Assembly: GCF_029784155.1 (NCBI RefSeq)
Contig: NC_073692.1
Coordinates: forward strand, 63,369,676 to 63,433,675
DNA: 64,000 bases
Source of the DNA: Uranotaenia lowii
Taxonomy: Eukaryota > Arthropoda > Insecta > Diptera > Culicidae
Direction: 5' to 3'
The translations under genes and the position numbers were made by a program. How positions within the stretch are numbered: the first letter of the stretch is position 1; each line of letters starts with the position of its first letter. This document shows positions 52,240 to 63,121 of the stretch, piece by piece. The notes under the pieces were generated by a model, which saw only the letters and a list, made by a program, of their open reading frames with translations, had not been told where the DNA came from and ran no database searches.

Positions 52240-53453
52240 CAGGGTCCGGCAATTGAACTGCTACATTACTTCAACAGTAATTATTTCGTTGCACAAGAAA
52301 CAGTATTGAACGACTCCTCGTCGCTTTGTTTACATTAAGTCTTAGCTATTATTGAATGTAAGTGTTACTTTTGTAATCAGGTGTTATCCGGAATAATGGA
52401 TCTCGAACAGAAACATAGCGCTGTGGCTGCCTTGTTCCTAGCTGGCAAACGGCAGAAGGACATAGTTCGTGAGCTGTCCGATATAAGAGTGTGCAGAAGT
52501 TTTGTATACCGTACAGTTGAAAGATACCTGGAGACCGGAAGTGCCAAAAAACAGTATGGTGGGGGACACCGACCTACTGTGGTGACACCTGCCATGGCGA
52601 AGATCGTCAAGAAGCGTTTTAAGAGAAATCCTCGTCGTAGTGCCACTAAATTGGCAGAGGATGTCAACATATCGGATCGAAGTCTCAAACTTCAGACCAA
52701 GCCCTACAAGATCCAAAAGGTTCAAGACCTTACGGTGAAGCAGAAACAAGAACGGGTAAAAAAGCGAAGGCGCTGCTGAAGAGGGCCGCGGTGGGAAGGT
52801 TGAAGAATATCGTGTTTACCGACGAGAAACTCTTCACCTTACAGCAGTTCGTGAATAGGCAGAACGACAGAGTTTGGTTGCCAGACAGATCACGAAGCCA
52901 TGCCGACTTGCTGACGGCCACCCGGCGACAGAAACCAGCATCGGTGATGGTTTGGGCCGGAATCACCCGTGATGGCCGGGCTCCGCTGGTTTTTGTCCCT
53001 GAAGGAGTGAAGATAAACCAAACGACATATCGGGAACTAGTTCTACAGAATGTCGTCGAATCGTTGGTTCCAGGATTGGGTTTTCCAACAGGACTCGGCG
53101 CCGGCTCACAAAGCGAAGAAAACCCAGCAACATTTTCCAGGGATCATTTCGAGCTCCGAGTGGCCGGCGAGTTCGCTTGACCTGAACCCTATGGACTTCG
53201 CTGTTTGAAGTATGTTGGAGGCCGAAGTCTGCTCTAAGAAAAATGAAGGTGTGGAGGTCCTGAAGCGACATCTCGTGGCAGCCTGGGATAAAATACCACA
53301 GGAACATCTGCGGGCCTCATACAATGCGTTCCTCGATCGTCTGCGGCAAGTGGTTAAACTCAAGGGCGAAGAAGTCGAACTTTACCAGTGAATTTTGAAA
53401 AAGTTATTTGTTTTCAAGAGAAATTGAATGAATTTGAAATAAAAAATAGTAGA
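52240..53453 (+). mobile_element. second Tc1/mariner element nested in the first
   Basis: Inserted at a TA (52238-52239 and 53454-53455). Removing it rejoins the outer transposase in frame through GTV and NGEIY-like codons. The left end is CAGGGTCCGGCAATTGAA. The right end does not show the complementary repeat, so the right terminus has been lost or strongly altered. Confidence 0.7.
52396..53391 (+). pseudogene. Tc1/mariner transposase (nested element), disrupted
   Basis: About 330 codons from ATG 52396 to TGA 53389. It has an N-terminal helix-turn-helix (KRQKDIVRELSD... FVYRTVERYLETG), a GGHRP motif, and a second DNA-binding part (NPRRSATKLAEDVNISDRS). The catalytic segment has VFTDEK (first Asp), MVWAGITRDGRAPLVFVPEG, DSAPAH (second Asp, in a shifted frame) and LDLNPMDF (third Asp). 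The measured spacing of the last two is 33 residues, near the 34 of mariner. It is broken by a frame change near 52770, another near 53085, and a TGA at 53206-53208 in place of the usual Trp after DFAV. The C-terminus is otherwise complete. Confidence 0.8.
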
Positions 53454-53966
53454 TAAACGGCGAGATCTACAAATCTGAGTGCTTCGAGAAGCGCCTTTTG
53501 CCGTTCTTGCAGCAGCACGACGAAGCTTCGCAATTTTGGCCAGATTTGGCGTCATGCCACTATTCTAGATGTGTCCAGGAGTGGTATGAGGCCATTTTGT
53601 TCCAAAGGATATGAAACCGCCAAACTGTCTGGAGATGTACCCTGTGGAGCAATACTGGGCAATAATGAAGCGGGAACTTCGAAAGAGCAAGAAGACAATC
53701 AAAGGCGAGAAGGACATGTTAAGAAAATGGAAAAAAAAAACTTAGAAATTGGTACAGGATGACACTGTAAAGACTTTGATTGAGGGCATCAAGCGAAAAT
53801 GCGTTCAATTTTACATTCAAGGCTCCATCGATTAACTTTTCTTTTGATTTTTGAAGTACCTAAATATATGTATAAAACTTCCCTAAAATTTTGGCTTGAT
53901 TCTTAACTTCATAAGAAAATTGGCATGAAATTTTCGGTGTCGCCATAATTTCGTGTTCGCCCTTTA

Positions 53967-54222
53967 ACTTTGGAAGGCAAGGAAAAACAATAACCAATTA
54001 GGGGCGGAACGTCCGAATATTTTTCCATTTTCGACCAACCAATCAACGATGAGCGGACTTGTTATGTCTTTGCCGGAAGTGTTGCCGGAAGAAGTAATTC
54101 TACTTCAAAACCACATTTAAATAGTTTGGATTACTTGAAAACTCCTAAAAATACAGTTATCAAACAGTTTGTGGAACATTATTGATCACTTTTATACAGT
54201 CAATTTCAAGAAATACTTTTGA
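53967..54222. other. spacer, nothing recognised
   Basis: Short stretch between the mariner-like element and the third Tc1-like copy. Confidence 0.35.
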
Positions 54223-54984
54223 TTTTTGTATTTATGGTCCTCAACGCCAATTCCTTCGTCCCAAAAAGTAACCTTATGCTTGATTTTTCCGTTGATCAAT
54301 TTAAAGCAAATTGTAGAAGAGAGTTTTGGCGATTTTAATCTATATATATAAAAATGAATGTTTGTCTGTCTGTCTGTTCCCTATAGACTCGGAAACTACT
54401 GAACCGATCATCGTCAAAATTGGCACCTGAGGGTTTTTGGGGCCGGCGGTGGTTTCTATAATAGTTACAACCCCATCCGACTTAAGCGAGGGGTGGCTCC
54501 CATACAAAATTTGTAGTTTTTCGAATCAAATTAAAGTCATGACATCCATTTTCTCGAGATGTTTTTTCCATTGGGCGGTTTGTTTTTCGTCTCCATGGTC
54601 GAGGCGTCGCGACCCAACGTCGCGAGAGGATAGTAACCAGCGATGGAAATGAAATGAATATGATGCGATAAAGGTTTTATCCTGAACTGTACACTTCGCG
54701 ATCTGTACAAGTAGCGAACAAACTTGGTTGGTCTCAATCCATAACAAAATGTTGGTACGGTTGTCACTCGGAGATAACGAATACATTGTTAGACAACATA
54801 TAGCTCTGACAAGTGAGTAACTTTCTTTGCTCGATGTGTACTCAAATCGCAAGCTGAAATGCTGCACGGAGAATGAGTGTCGATAACATTTTTGACTTGT
54901 GACAGTCGAAGATTCTGTTGGTCCTCTGACTGTCGGAATGACATTTTTGAATTTTTGATTCCGTGACTGTCATGGAAAAAATTA

Positions 54985-55570
54985 AAAAATGTCATGATGC
55001 GACACATGAATAGAAAGCTCTTGACCTGCACATGATAGAAATTGATAGGAAAAGTGGTTCGGAGCCATCTGGTCCTGGCCACGGCCAATCTGGCCGGTTC
55101 CGGAATCCGAAAAATCAAAATAAACAGATTTTAACTTGCGACACATCAATTGAAAGCTCTTGACCTGTACATGATGGGAATTGATAGAAAAAGTGGTTCG
55201 AGGCCATCTGGTCGTGGCCACGGCCAATCTGGCCGGTTCCGGAATCCGAAAAATCAAAATGATCAGATTTCAACTTGCGACACATCAATAGAAAGCTCTT
55301 AACCTGTACATGATGGGAATTGATAGCGAAAGTGGTTCGGGGCCATCTGGTTCTGGCCACGGTCAATCTGGCCAGTTCCGGAATCCGAAAAATCAAAACA
55401 ATCAGATTTGAACTTGCGACACATCAATTGAAAGCTTTTGCCCTGCAAATGATGGGAATTGATAGGAAAAGTGGTTCGGGGCCATCTGATCCTGGCCACG
55501 GCCAATCTGGCCGGGTCCGGAATCCGAAAAATCAAAATGATCAGATTTTCATTTGCGACACATGAATAGA
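54985..55570 (-). repeat. 139-bp tandem array, left (minus orientation)
   Basis: Four copies with exact 139-bp spacing, read from GGAATCCGAA at 55102, 55241, 55380 and 55519. Each copy includes TGCGACACATCAAT, GGGAATTGATAG and GGCCACGGCCAATCTGGCC. Open frames that run through it are by-products. Confidence 0.93.
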
Positions 55571-56044
55571 AATGGAACAATGATTATATGGAAAGTTAAA
55601 ATTGAAACATCAAATGTATTATTACATGTTCATTATGTTTTAATGAACTAAATATATTTTGGAAAAAAATCATCATCATTTTAGGAAACGAAATTCAATT
55701 TCTTGAATTTTTCGAACCAATTATTGGTGCACCTTTTAAACGTGGAAAAGAACGAAATTCAATATAATTATGCATTCTTATTGTAATTTGGGAACCAGAA
55801 ACTTTTCTCAAAGGGTAACAGCATTCTAAATTTGAGCGAAAAACACGTGGTCTGGTAGGCATTCTGCCTCAATTTTGATGGATTTTAGTTAAAATTCGTG
55901 GGAATTTAATAAAATACATTGAAATATTTATAGTCTTCCGAAAGTGCATACGAGTGTGAAAACACTAAGCTGTAGTTTCATCACACTTCGCAGGATGGTT
56001 TACAATATATATTACCATGTATATATTAACCATGCAAAACTCAA
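55571..56044. other. spacer between the inverted arrays
   Basis: AT-rich 470 bp with no repeat units and no coding capacity. Confidence 0.5.
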
Positions 56045-56760
56045 GAGCTTTCTATTCATGTGTCGCAAGTTAAAATCTGATCAATAAGTTTTTTTGGATT
56101 CCGGAACTGGCCAGATGGCCCCAAACCACTTTTCCTATCAATTCCCATCATGTACAGGTTAAGAGCTTTCTATTGATGTGTCGCAAGTTAAAATCTAATC
56201 ATTTTGATTTTTCGGATTCCGGAACCGGTCAGATTGGCCGTGGCCAGGACCAGATGGCCCCGAACCACTTTTCCTATCAATTCCCATCATTTGCAGGGCA
56301 AGAGCTTTCTATTGATGTGTCGCAAGTTCAAATCTGATCATTTTGATTTTTCGGATCCCGGAACCGGCCAGATTGGCCGTGGCCAGGACCAGATGGCCCC
56401 GAACCACTTTTCCCATAAATTCTCATCATGTACAGATCAAGAGCTTTCAATTGATGTGTCGCAAGTTAAAATATGTTCATTTTGATTTTTCGGATTCCGG
56501 AACCGGCCAGATTGGCCGTGGCCAGGACCAGATGGCCCTGAACCACTTTTCCTATCAATTCCCATCATTTGCAGAGCAAAAGCTTTCAATTGATGTGTCG
56601 CAAGTTCAAATCTGGTTGTTTTGATTTTTCGGATTCCGGAACTGGCCAGATTGACCGTGGCCAGGACCAGATGGCCCCGAACCACTTTTCCTATCAATTC
56701 CCATTATGTACAGGTCAAAAGTTTTCTAATCATGTGTCGCAAGTTAAAATCTGATCATTT
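56045..56760 (+). repeat. 139-bp tandem array, right (plus orientation)
   Basis: Five copies plus a partial one, inverted relative to the left array. TTCGGATTCC-type words end at 56220, 56359, 56498 and 56637 (139-bp spacing). The first copy is about 21 bp shorter, having lost the segment before CAGATGGCCCC. TGACAGTCG borders the array at 56760 and also occurs at 54900. Confidence 0.93.
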
Positions 56761-59739
56761 TGACAGTCGTTTTCGTACTGATGAATGTCGCTCTAGGCAT
56801 CCCTACTTATTAGTAAGAAAATCATTATCTTTGACGAAATGATTATGATAGGATCGCTTCTGTTTGTCAGATGTACATTTTCCGATAAACTCTTTATACC
56901 CAGTTGTGCACTTTGAGATCAACATCTTGTGGTCAGCGCACACTACAAGAGAAATATGGTAAGAAGGAGAGCGTAAAGTCTGAACCAACACGGATAGTAT
57001 TTAGATGGTGCTCTTTTGAGATACTCGTAACTCGTTTCTCACAGAGGTCTGTTTGCAATTCTGAGAGGAGTATGTGAGTGTCGTCGACAGGCAACGATGT
57101 CAATGCATCGTAGACGAGGTTTGTATGTATTCAATTATCGCTAGAAGCGATTTTTTTCCATCGCTGATAGTAACCATAGCATAGCATACTGATCAGTGGG
57201 AATATTTTGGCGCGTATTTCTCAACCAAGCATATTTTCAATGCAAAGCGTGGAGATATGAAGCCTTGATGTGATTTTTTTTTCTACTTGATTCCTAGCTC
57301 ATTTGTACAGCACATGGTTATGAATGACGCCTAGATGTGACCCAGATTGACATTTTGCCGATCGAATAAAAACATTTACATTTTTTTTGCCAAAATCTGA
57401 AATTGAAAGTCATGGCATCCATTTTTAGAGATTTTCTATTCTTCGAGGGTTTGTTTTTCGTCTCTCTGGTCGAGCAAACGTCGTCGCAAGTGGATAGTAA
57501 CCAAAACATACTGTTCATTGATCGCTGGAAAAATTCAATTTCTCAACCAATTATGTACCTATATTTCTTATACACGTGGGGGCGATTTGCAACCTAGATG
57601 GGTTTTTTCTTGCTTAATTGTACACAGCACGTGGAAATAAATGACGCCTAGATGTGACACGGATTGGTATTTTATCAATCGAATCAAAACCATGAAAGAT
57701 TTGCAAAAATAATCCCATATTTAGTTCGTGTTAATGTAGGTAGCATTTGTTGTCTAAAAATATAAATTTAGTTCTGATGCTATACTTTGCGGACAATTGA
57801 AAAAAAAAATACAAAAAATATAGAATTTACATACAATTTTTTAACCCATTTCGCCTACAAGGTTATTTTTGAATCATATTGATTACAGAAATATGAATAA
57901 GATGTTTTCTACAGAGGTAGATCGGAAATATTTTGTATATCATGTAAAAATGTACTTAACTGAAGTTTTTTCAAGCGCCATTTAAAGTTAAAGAAGATAA
58001 AAAAAATCCGATCTGACACATGAACTGATCAAGAGCTTTTTCCTTAAATTAGATAAGATAGGACTGACGTGTGCATAAGTGAAAGGTATCAGTGGAATAA
58101 ACTGATTTTTATTGACCAAAACTGAGGGAATTCATTTTCCGAATGAATTTTCTTCCAAGGTACACTAGAGCATAGAGCATGTTCAAACGTTCAACTTTTC
58201 TCTGTTACAAACAAATAAAAAATTATATTTTCTTCTAGAAATTGTTACTTCGGCCCAAATAGACAACTGAAATGAATCTAGAAATGAAAAAGGAAGCTTT
58301 TTATTTTAAATATTTCTGAAAAAACACCGTACCGTACACCGTACCAATTCAAGTACGTACTTGACATGAAAAGTGTTCTGTGTTACATGGCTACATAAAA
58401 GAGACTTTTGATCCGCTTCTTTTTTGAAAAGTGAGACTTTAGAACTGATATTCAACTGGAAGCAAAATTTTTATGAGAAATTTTTAGAATACCCTTAAAG
58501 TGTTCAAAACAATATTCCCTCCTGTCAACTTACACGGTGGGGTAAGAGCAACGTCAAACTTTTAAGAAATTCATCTTCAAAAAGATTCAATATGTTGGAA
58601 AGACCAGAAGGGGTATTCCGAATATTGAAACTGAAGCGGATATTTTAAATTCTCAAATGTCTTTGTAAATGAAGGTCATTTGCTTTGAACAGCATTCGTT
58701 AAAAGTGAAGTAACAAACATAAATTTATACGGCAGGAATACTGCAGATATATCAATGAAACTTGATAAAACAAACAATCAGAAATACGTATTAAATCCAT
58801 TTCAAAGCCATTACTCTGACGCATCTGATAATAAGCTTTGCATCTACACTTGCCCCAAAGAAATTTGCACTGTTTAAAATAGATAATTTTCATACCATGA
58901 TAAGTGCTGTTCAGGAAAACTTCAAGCTATAATGTCTCATGTCCACGAGTTTGGCATATAACGAAACATTTTTTTAACATAATTTTTGCGCAAAAAGGAT
59001 AGATATTCAAACCGATCCGAAAGGATGATGAAAAAAGCTGTTTGAAAATGGTTATTAAAAATCTTTTTCATCGTTTTTTTTTTCAAATTTATATAGCTTA
59101 TTTTTTCAACTCCAAAAAAACACCATCTAAATTCTAAAGCTAATCAGGAGCTGGAAGTGCTCATAATACAGAATATTTCGAATATACTCAAAAAACTGTC
59201 CCGATTCACGCTATTGATCGGTTTTCAAAATTCGATCTCCATAAAGTACAATATGCAATAAATTCCAATATGCGAATATTTTTCTATCAATAAGAAATTT
59301 ATGTAAACTCGAGCCGGGTAAATCAGCCTACCTTCTTCAAGTAGTGGGGGACAAAATTTGAAAAGATGAGGGAGCTCCCATGTAAGTTAAAGATAAACAG
59401 CTTCTCAAAGAAGAGACCATATTTTAAAAGAAGGTTTTTTTTGCGTACGGATATTTGGCATAACTCAAAAATAGACGTGACAAATTTTTTTTATAGAAGT
59501 TTGTAACTCCCAATTTGGAAAAAAAGGTGGAAAATCCATAAAATTTGACATTTTTAAGTCATTATGAAGCTTTAAAAACAGAGTACAAATTTCAGATCTT
59601 GAAAAACAAGTTAAGAGATCAAGTTTTAGTAGATAATGATTTATTTTTGGAAGGTGTAGCAAAGCACACCGGGTCAGCTAGTCATTCATATTTTAACAAG
59701 CAAAATACATAGTGGTACTATTCTTCTTTCACTCACTGT

Positions 59740-62230
59740 TTGTATACGACAAGACATATAATCTTTTGGTTGGTCTTCAAAGAGATAGTCACTCTATCAC
59801 AAAAACACTCTTCCACCGTTTGCTACTGTCCAGTCAGTAGCACTGTGGCATGGCTGGAAACGATAAATCAATTCAACTGTCACCACGATCAACGATGACC
59901 ACTTTCGGCGGATTCGTCCTCTTCTTGGCCTCGCCTCTCGCCAGCAACTAAACATGTTGGATGTTGGGTTGGTTGATTCCTGACTTCGTGTTATGTCCGC
60001 CGATCCGGGTTGAATCGGTGAGGTGCCGTATGCTGTTGGTTGGGGTTCGAAATCCGCACAAATTATTGTTGACCGTTCGAGGATGGAATCTTACGGGGGG
60101 AATTTGAAGCTGGGGGATTATATTGTATCACTTTTTTCGTCCCTGAAAACGACCGTTTTTGGATAGGAGCAGTTTGCTCCCACACACGGTAGCTTAGTAT
60201 ATGGGTTTACAAGTAGATTGTTCCGAAGGAGGGGTGGAGAATCCATAAAAATACCGAATCGAGGGGGGTGGTGTTTGATGCAGCTGAAAAGGGAGATCCA
60301 TAACCTGCCTGAATGAAATACTGATTGTCTGCAATTCAGTCTAATGCTTTGACTGGCTCCCGATTTTTAAAGCCAGGACTTCTCACTGGTGTTTAGAATA
60401 GGAGATCTCTTTGGTTCGAATAATGCTCGTATCTATTTCATTCATAGTAAAATTATGAATGAATTTTGAAATTGAGTTGTGATCCTGAATCGAGTATCTT
60501 ATCTAAATTCTGAAATTGTTTAATTACTTCTTTGGAGACACCTTCTTAGAAATAATCATGTTCGCGTTTTGAAAAAACATATTTTCATTTTGTATTTCAA
60601 AATAATAATATAATTTTGCTTTTGTTCATTAAATTTGGAATAAAATGAAACACCTTGAATGAAGGTGTATTGACCTGAGATTAGTTTTCAAAGTAATGAT
60701 CTTGGTTGCGAGTCAGGTTCTTAACAGTCGAAATACCGAATTTTGTCTACAAAATTTAAAAAAAATTGAAACTAATATGAAAAAAAATCATTTTTGGGTT
60801 TAACCCACAAACTAGCGATGAGAAAAGTTGCTTCAAATATTTGAATGTTGCCCTAAGTTATCCAAATTAGTTCAGTGTAATTTTCAATTTGGTTGGATGA
60901 ACATTTTTCCAACGCCCCGTTCATATTATATCCCAAATCTAGTACAAGAAACAAACAAATCGCTCGTAAACACTCACAAGATAGTCTTGCATGATATCTA
61001 CGAATCACGCAAATTTGGTAAACCAATAAAAAACAACCATAATGCCATAAATTTGGCATGCTGGTGAACGATTTGCGTGACTGGGACCGGCACCTGCCCA
61101 GCCCTGTTGCTCATTCGAAATCAAAGGACCAACAACATGGTGAAAAACAACATCAACCATCAGTCACCGACCAGGGAGTTCACGCTATCCGTGAAATGTC
61201 AAAAATGTTCATTTATGAGAGACTTGTGCTGCAGACAGCAAGAATCTATTAGGACACGAGGGGCCTAGGCCTAGGGCAATATATGAAACTTAAGCTCCAC
61301 CATGTTATCTAGGTGTGCACGTAATGTGTTAGAATAATCAAGAAAACAACACTCGAATCATGATTTATGTGGCTCGCCATTTTCTTGTACCTCGCTAAAT
61401 GTTCGGTTGTTCGTTGGAACGAAACCACTTGTTGATCCCAGATTGAATATCTAGCACAGGTATTAATTAGCATAGGTGATGGAAAGTGGACATTCTGGAG
61501 ACATCCATGAAAGGTTGTTTCAGCGATGAGTTGTTTTATTTTTCCCTTCGTGAGTGGGGATGTTGCCGCATCATTGAGGAAGATAATGTAATATCGATGT
61601 TATACTGAGGGGATGTCTTTGGCACGCATCTGTGCCAGTCGGATGGAATAATTGGTTTTACGTGTTCGATCTGATGGTCAGCTTTAGCGACAAATTTTCT
61701 TATGCGTGGATTTGAAAGTCTTGTATCGATAATGACGATTTTTTAGCACCAGATTTCTCAAGCAGCGTTTGGTTGGCGTAAGGTAAATAAATGATCAAAA
61801 GATCGGAGTGCATTACGTTTGCGTTTATCCTACTGAATGGTGTCGAGGATTATCCAGAGTGGATTGTGATGATATGCCCATTGAGAATGAAGGTCTGGGT
61901 CAATTTTGATCGGATCACCCATCTAGCTCGAATATATGACACATTCCACGCACTTAATCAAAGCATTTTATAACTTTAATTTCTGCATCAAAGCTCTTTA
62001 CCTTCACAAAATACAAGAACAACTTTGCTGAATATGCTTATGTTCTACGATGTTTTCCTAATGAGATACGGTAAAAAAAGATCGTTTTTTTTTAATCTGG
62101 AACGTTGTAGGTAGACAAAACGAATTGCAGTCTGCGACTCAAAATTAAACAAGCCAAGATCTCTAATCGCCTAGTACAAAGATGAGCTATTGGCTTATTT
62201 CAAATTGAATTTATTTCTCAACTAGTCCGT
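59740..62230. other. mostly single-copy-looking region, no gene recognised
   Basis: 59820-60330 and 61050-61780 have more balanced base composition and no detected repeats. Open frames up to 79 codons occur (60828-61067 plus strand) but show no motif. A GGCCTAGGCCTAGGG palindromic word is at 61262. Possible host non-coding DNA. Confidence 0.3.
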
Positions 62231-62235
62231 ATAAT

Positions 62236-62300
62236 GCAGGGCCGTAGGAAGAACCGACTCATGAAGGGGGAGAAGGGGGAGGTTAAGGGGTTTGGTGACT
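62236..62300. repeat. transposon terminus fragment
   Basis: GCAGGGCCGTAGGAAG resembles a hAT-type end, like 49233. Partner end not found. Confidence 0.25.
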
Positions 62301-62334
62301 GATTTTTATCTATAAGGTTCTGGCAAACGATGCA

Positions 62335-63110
62335 CGCAGAAAACAAATTATAACAAATAATGTTTGAAACTATATGATTATTTATTTTAATTACACATAT
62401 GATTACACAATACATTTTTGCCTCGATTTGCTGAAAACCAGCAAACATTCTCCGTCTTGCTGATTTTCCCAGAACATCATCTGCAATGCTGAAAAACCAA
62501 CAACCGATCTGTGAAATTTGAATTTGGTTTTGTTTTAGCTAGTTATTTTTCTATGCGAGCGAATAGTGTCTGATTGTTTCTCGTGAATGCAACGGGGGAG
62601 ACATCGAATGTTATTTCCATTTATATATATTCCAGCGATAAAGTATTCAAACCAAAGGTAAATTTTTTGAAGATATAAAGTATTTCATTGAAGAAACTAA
62701 TTATTTTATTTTTATTTCAGATGGAGCATGATGATGTGCGAAACTTGGCGAAAAGCGGCCAACCCACTGGCAAACATTTTTTTATTTTGTCCAAAATAAT
62801 GAAATGAATGTAGCTCAAGAAAAATGAACAAACCAATTTCTAATCATAAAAATGACTGCTATGAGGGTTTAAAATTGATATTTAAATGAGAAATCTAATT
62901 AAGAATCCTAAAATTGGCAATTGTTTTTTGAAAAAAAAAATTATCATGCTGATGTCCAGCAATTGAGATTGCTGATTTTCAGCAATTGAGTTTGCGATCG
63001 TTTTTAGCAATTGAAATCGCTGAAAATTTTGCTGGAAAGTGGGACAAAAACCAGCTAACTTTTGCTGGTTTCCAGCAAATAAAACCTTGCTGTAAACATA
63101 AATTGTTTTC
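62335..63110. repeat. CAGCAA-rich inverted-repeat region
   Basis: The word CAGCAA/TTGCTG recurs about a dozen times, clustered near 62408-62510 and 62945-63095. GCTGAAAACCAGCAAAC (left) is the inverted counterpart of TTTGCTGGTTTCCAGCAAAT (right). Probably a small non-autonomous element with palindromic subterminal motifs. Boundaries uncertain. Confidence 0.4.
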
Positions 63111-63121
63111 GGATTAAATTG

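Larger units (their letters stand above)
50800..53835 (+). pseudogene. mariner-like transposase, in four pieces
   Basis: Piece 1 (about 50807-50925): RSTRKRNEIVFKICKHSG, the start of the first helix-turn-helix. Piece 2 (51061-51400): HHSTVSRVLKRFQE, a GRKP-type linker and the second DNA-binding helices (SSHDLAKQIGMSQSYVQ). Piece 3 (about 52083-52237): LPGLEF then a WQAICSCG segment. Piece 4 (53458-53835): FWPDLASCHYS with the second catalytic Asp, and PVEQYW with the catalytic Glu, then the C-terminus. The segment that should hold the first catalytic Asp, between pieces 2 and 3, is missing. A small deletion with a frame change lies between Asp and Glu in piece 4. Correcting for it gives a spacing near 37, as in DD37E. 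Not functional. Confidence 0.75.
50546..53964 (+). mobile_element. mariner-like (probable DD37E) element, interrupted
   Basis: Inverted ends of 28 bp (AAGGGCGAACACGAAATTAT plus 8 more, two mismatches) with TA on both sides (50544-50545 and 53965-53966). The 3.4-kb span is enlarged by a hAT MITE (51421-51882), a second Tc1/mariner transposon (52240-53453) and some unassigned sequence. Transposase segments in the right order show that this was one element. DD37E assignment is from sequence resemblance and approximate catalytic spacing. Confidence 0.8.
54339..59681 (+). mobile_element. 5.3-kb Helitron-bounded block (Helitron D)
   Basis: It starts TCTATATATATAAAAATG after A and ends CACCGGGTCAGCTAG before T. 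A pre-terminal hairpin (GGTGT at 59653-59657 with ACACC at 59666-59670) fits a Helitron 3' end. The paralogous empty site at 45380-45395 supports insertion as a block between A and T. Inside are two inverted arrays of a 139-bp repeat. A segment of about 100 bp is duplicated (near 54534-54640 and 57405-57505: AAAGTCATG(A/G)CATCCATTTT, GTTTGTTTTTCGTCTC, GGATAGTAACC). A decayed second Helitron-type end, GCCGGGTAAATCAGCCTA, lies at 59313-59330. No Rep/helicase was seen. It may be a composite of several Helitrons. Confidence 0.65.
54223..59739. mobile_element. Tc1-like element, copy 3 (right arm), split by a Helitron block
   Basis: 54223-54338 matches the right arm of copy 1 (GTCCTCAACGCCAATT, ATGCTTGATTT, GATTTTAA). 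The match resumes at 59682 (TCATTCATATTTTAACAAGC...) and runs to the terminal CACTCACTG at 59739. In copy 1 the same sequence is continuous at 45270-45438. The left arm is missing. Confidence 0.7.

Noticed and set aside
54789..56754. Family of ~93-codon frames on both strands (MIFRIPEPARLAV...)
   Set aside because: They arise from the 139-bp tandem repeat; 139 is not a multiple of 3, so frames shift from unit to unit. No domain is recognised.
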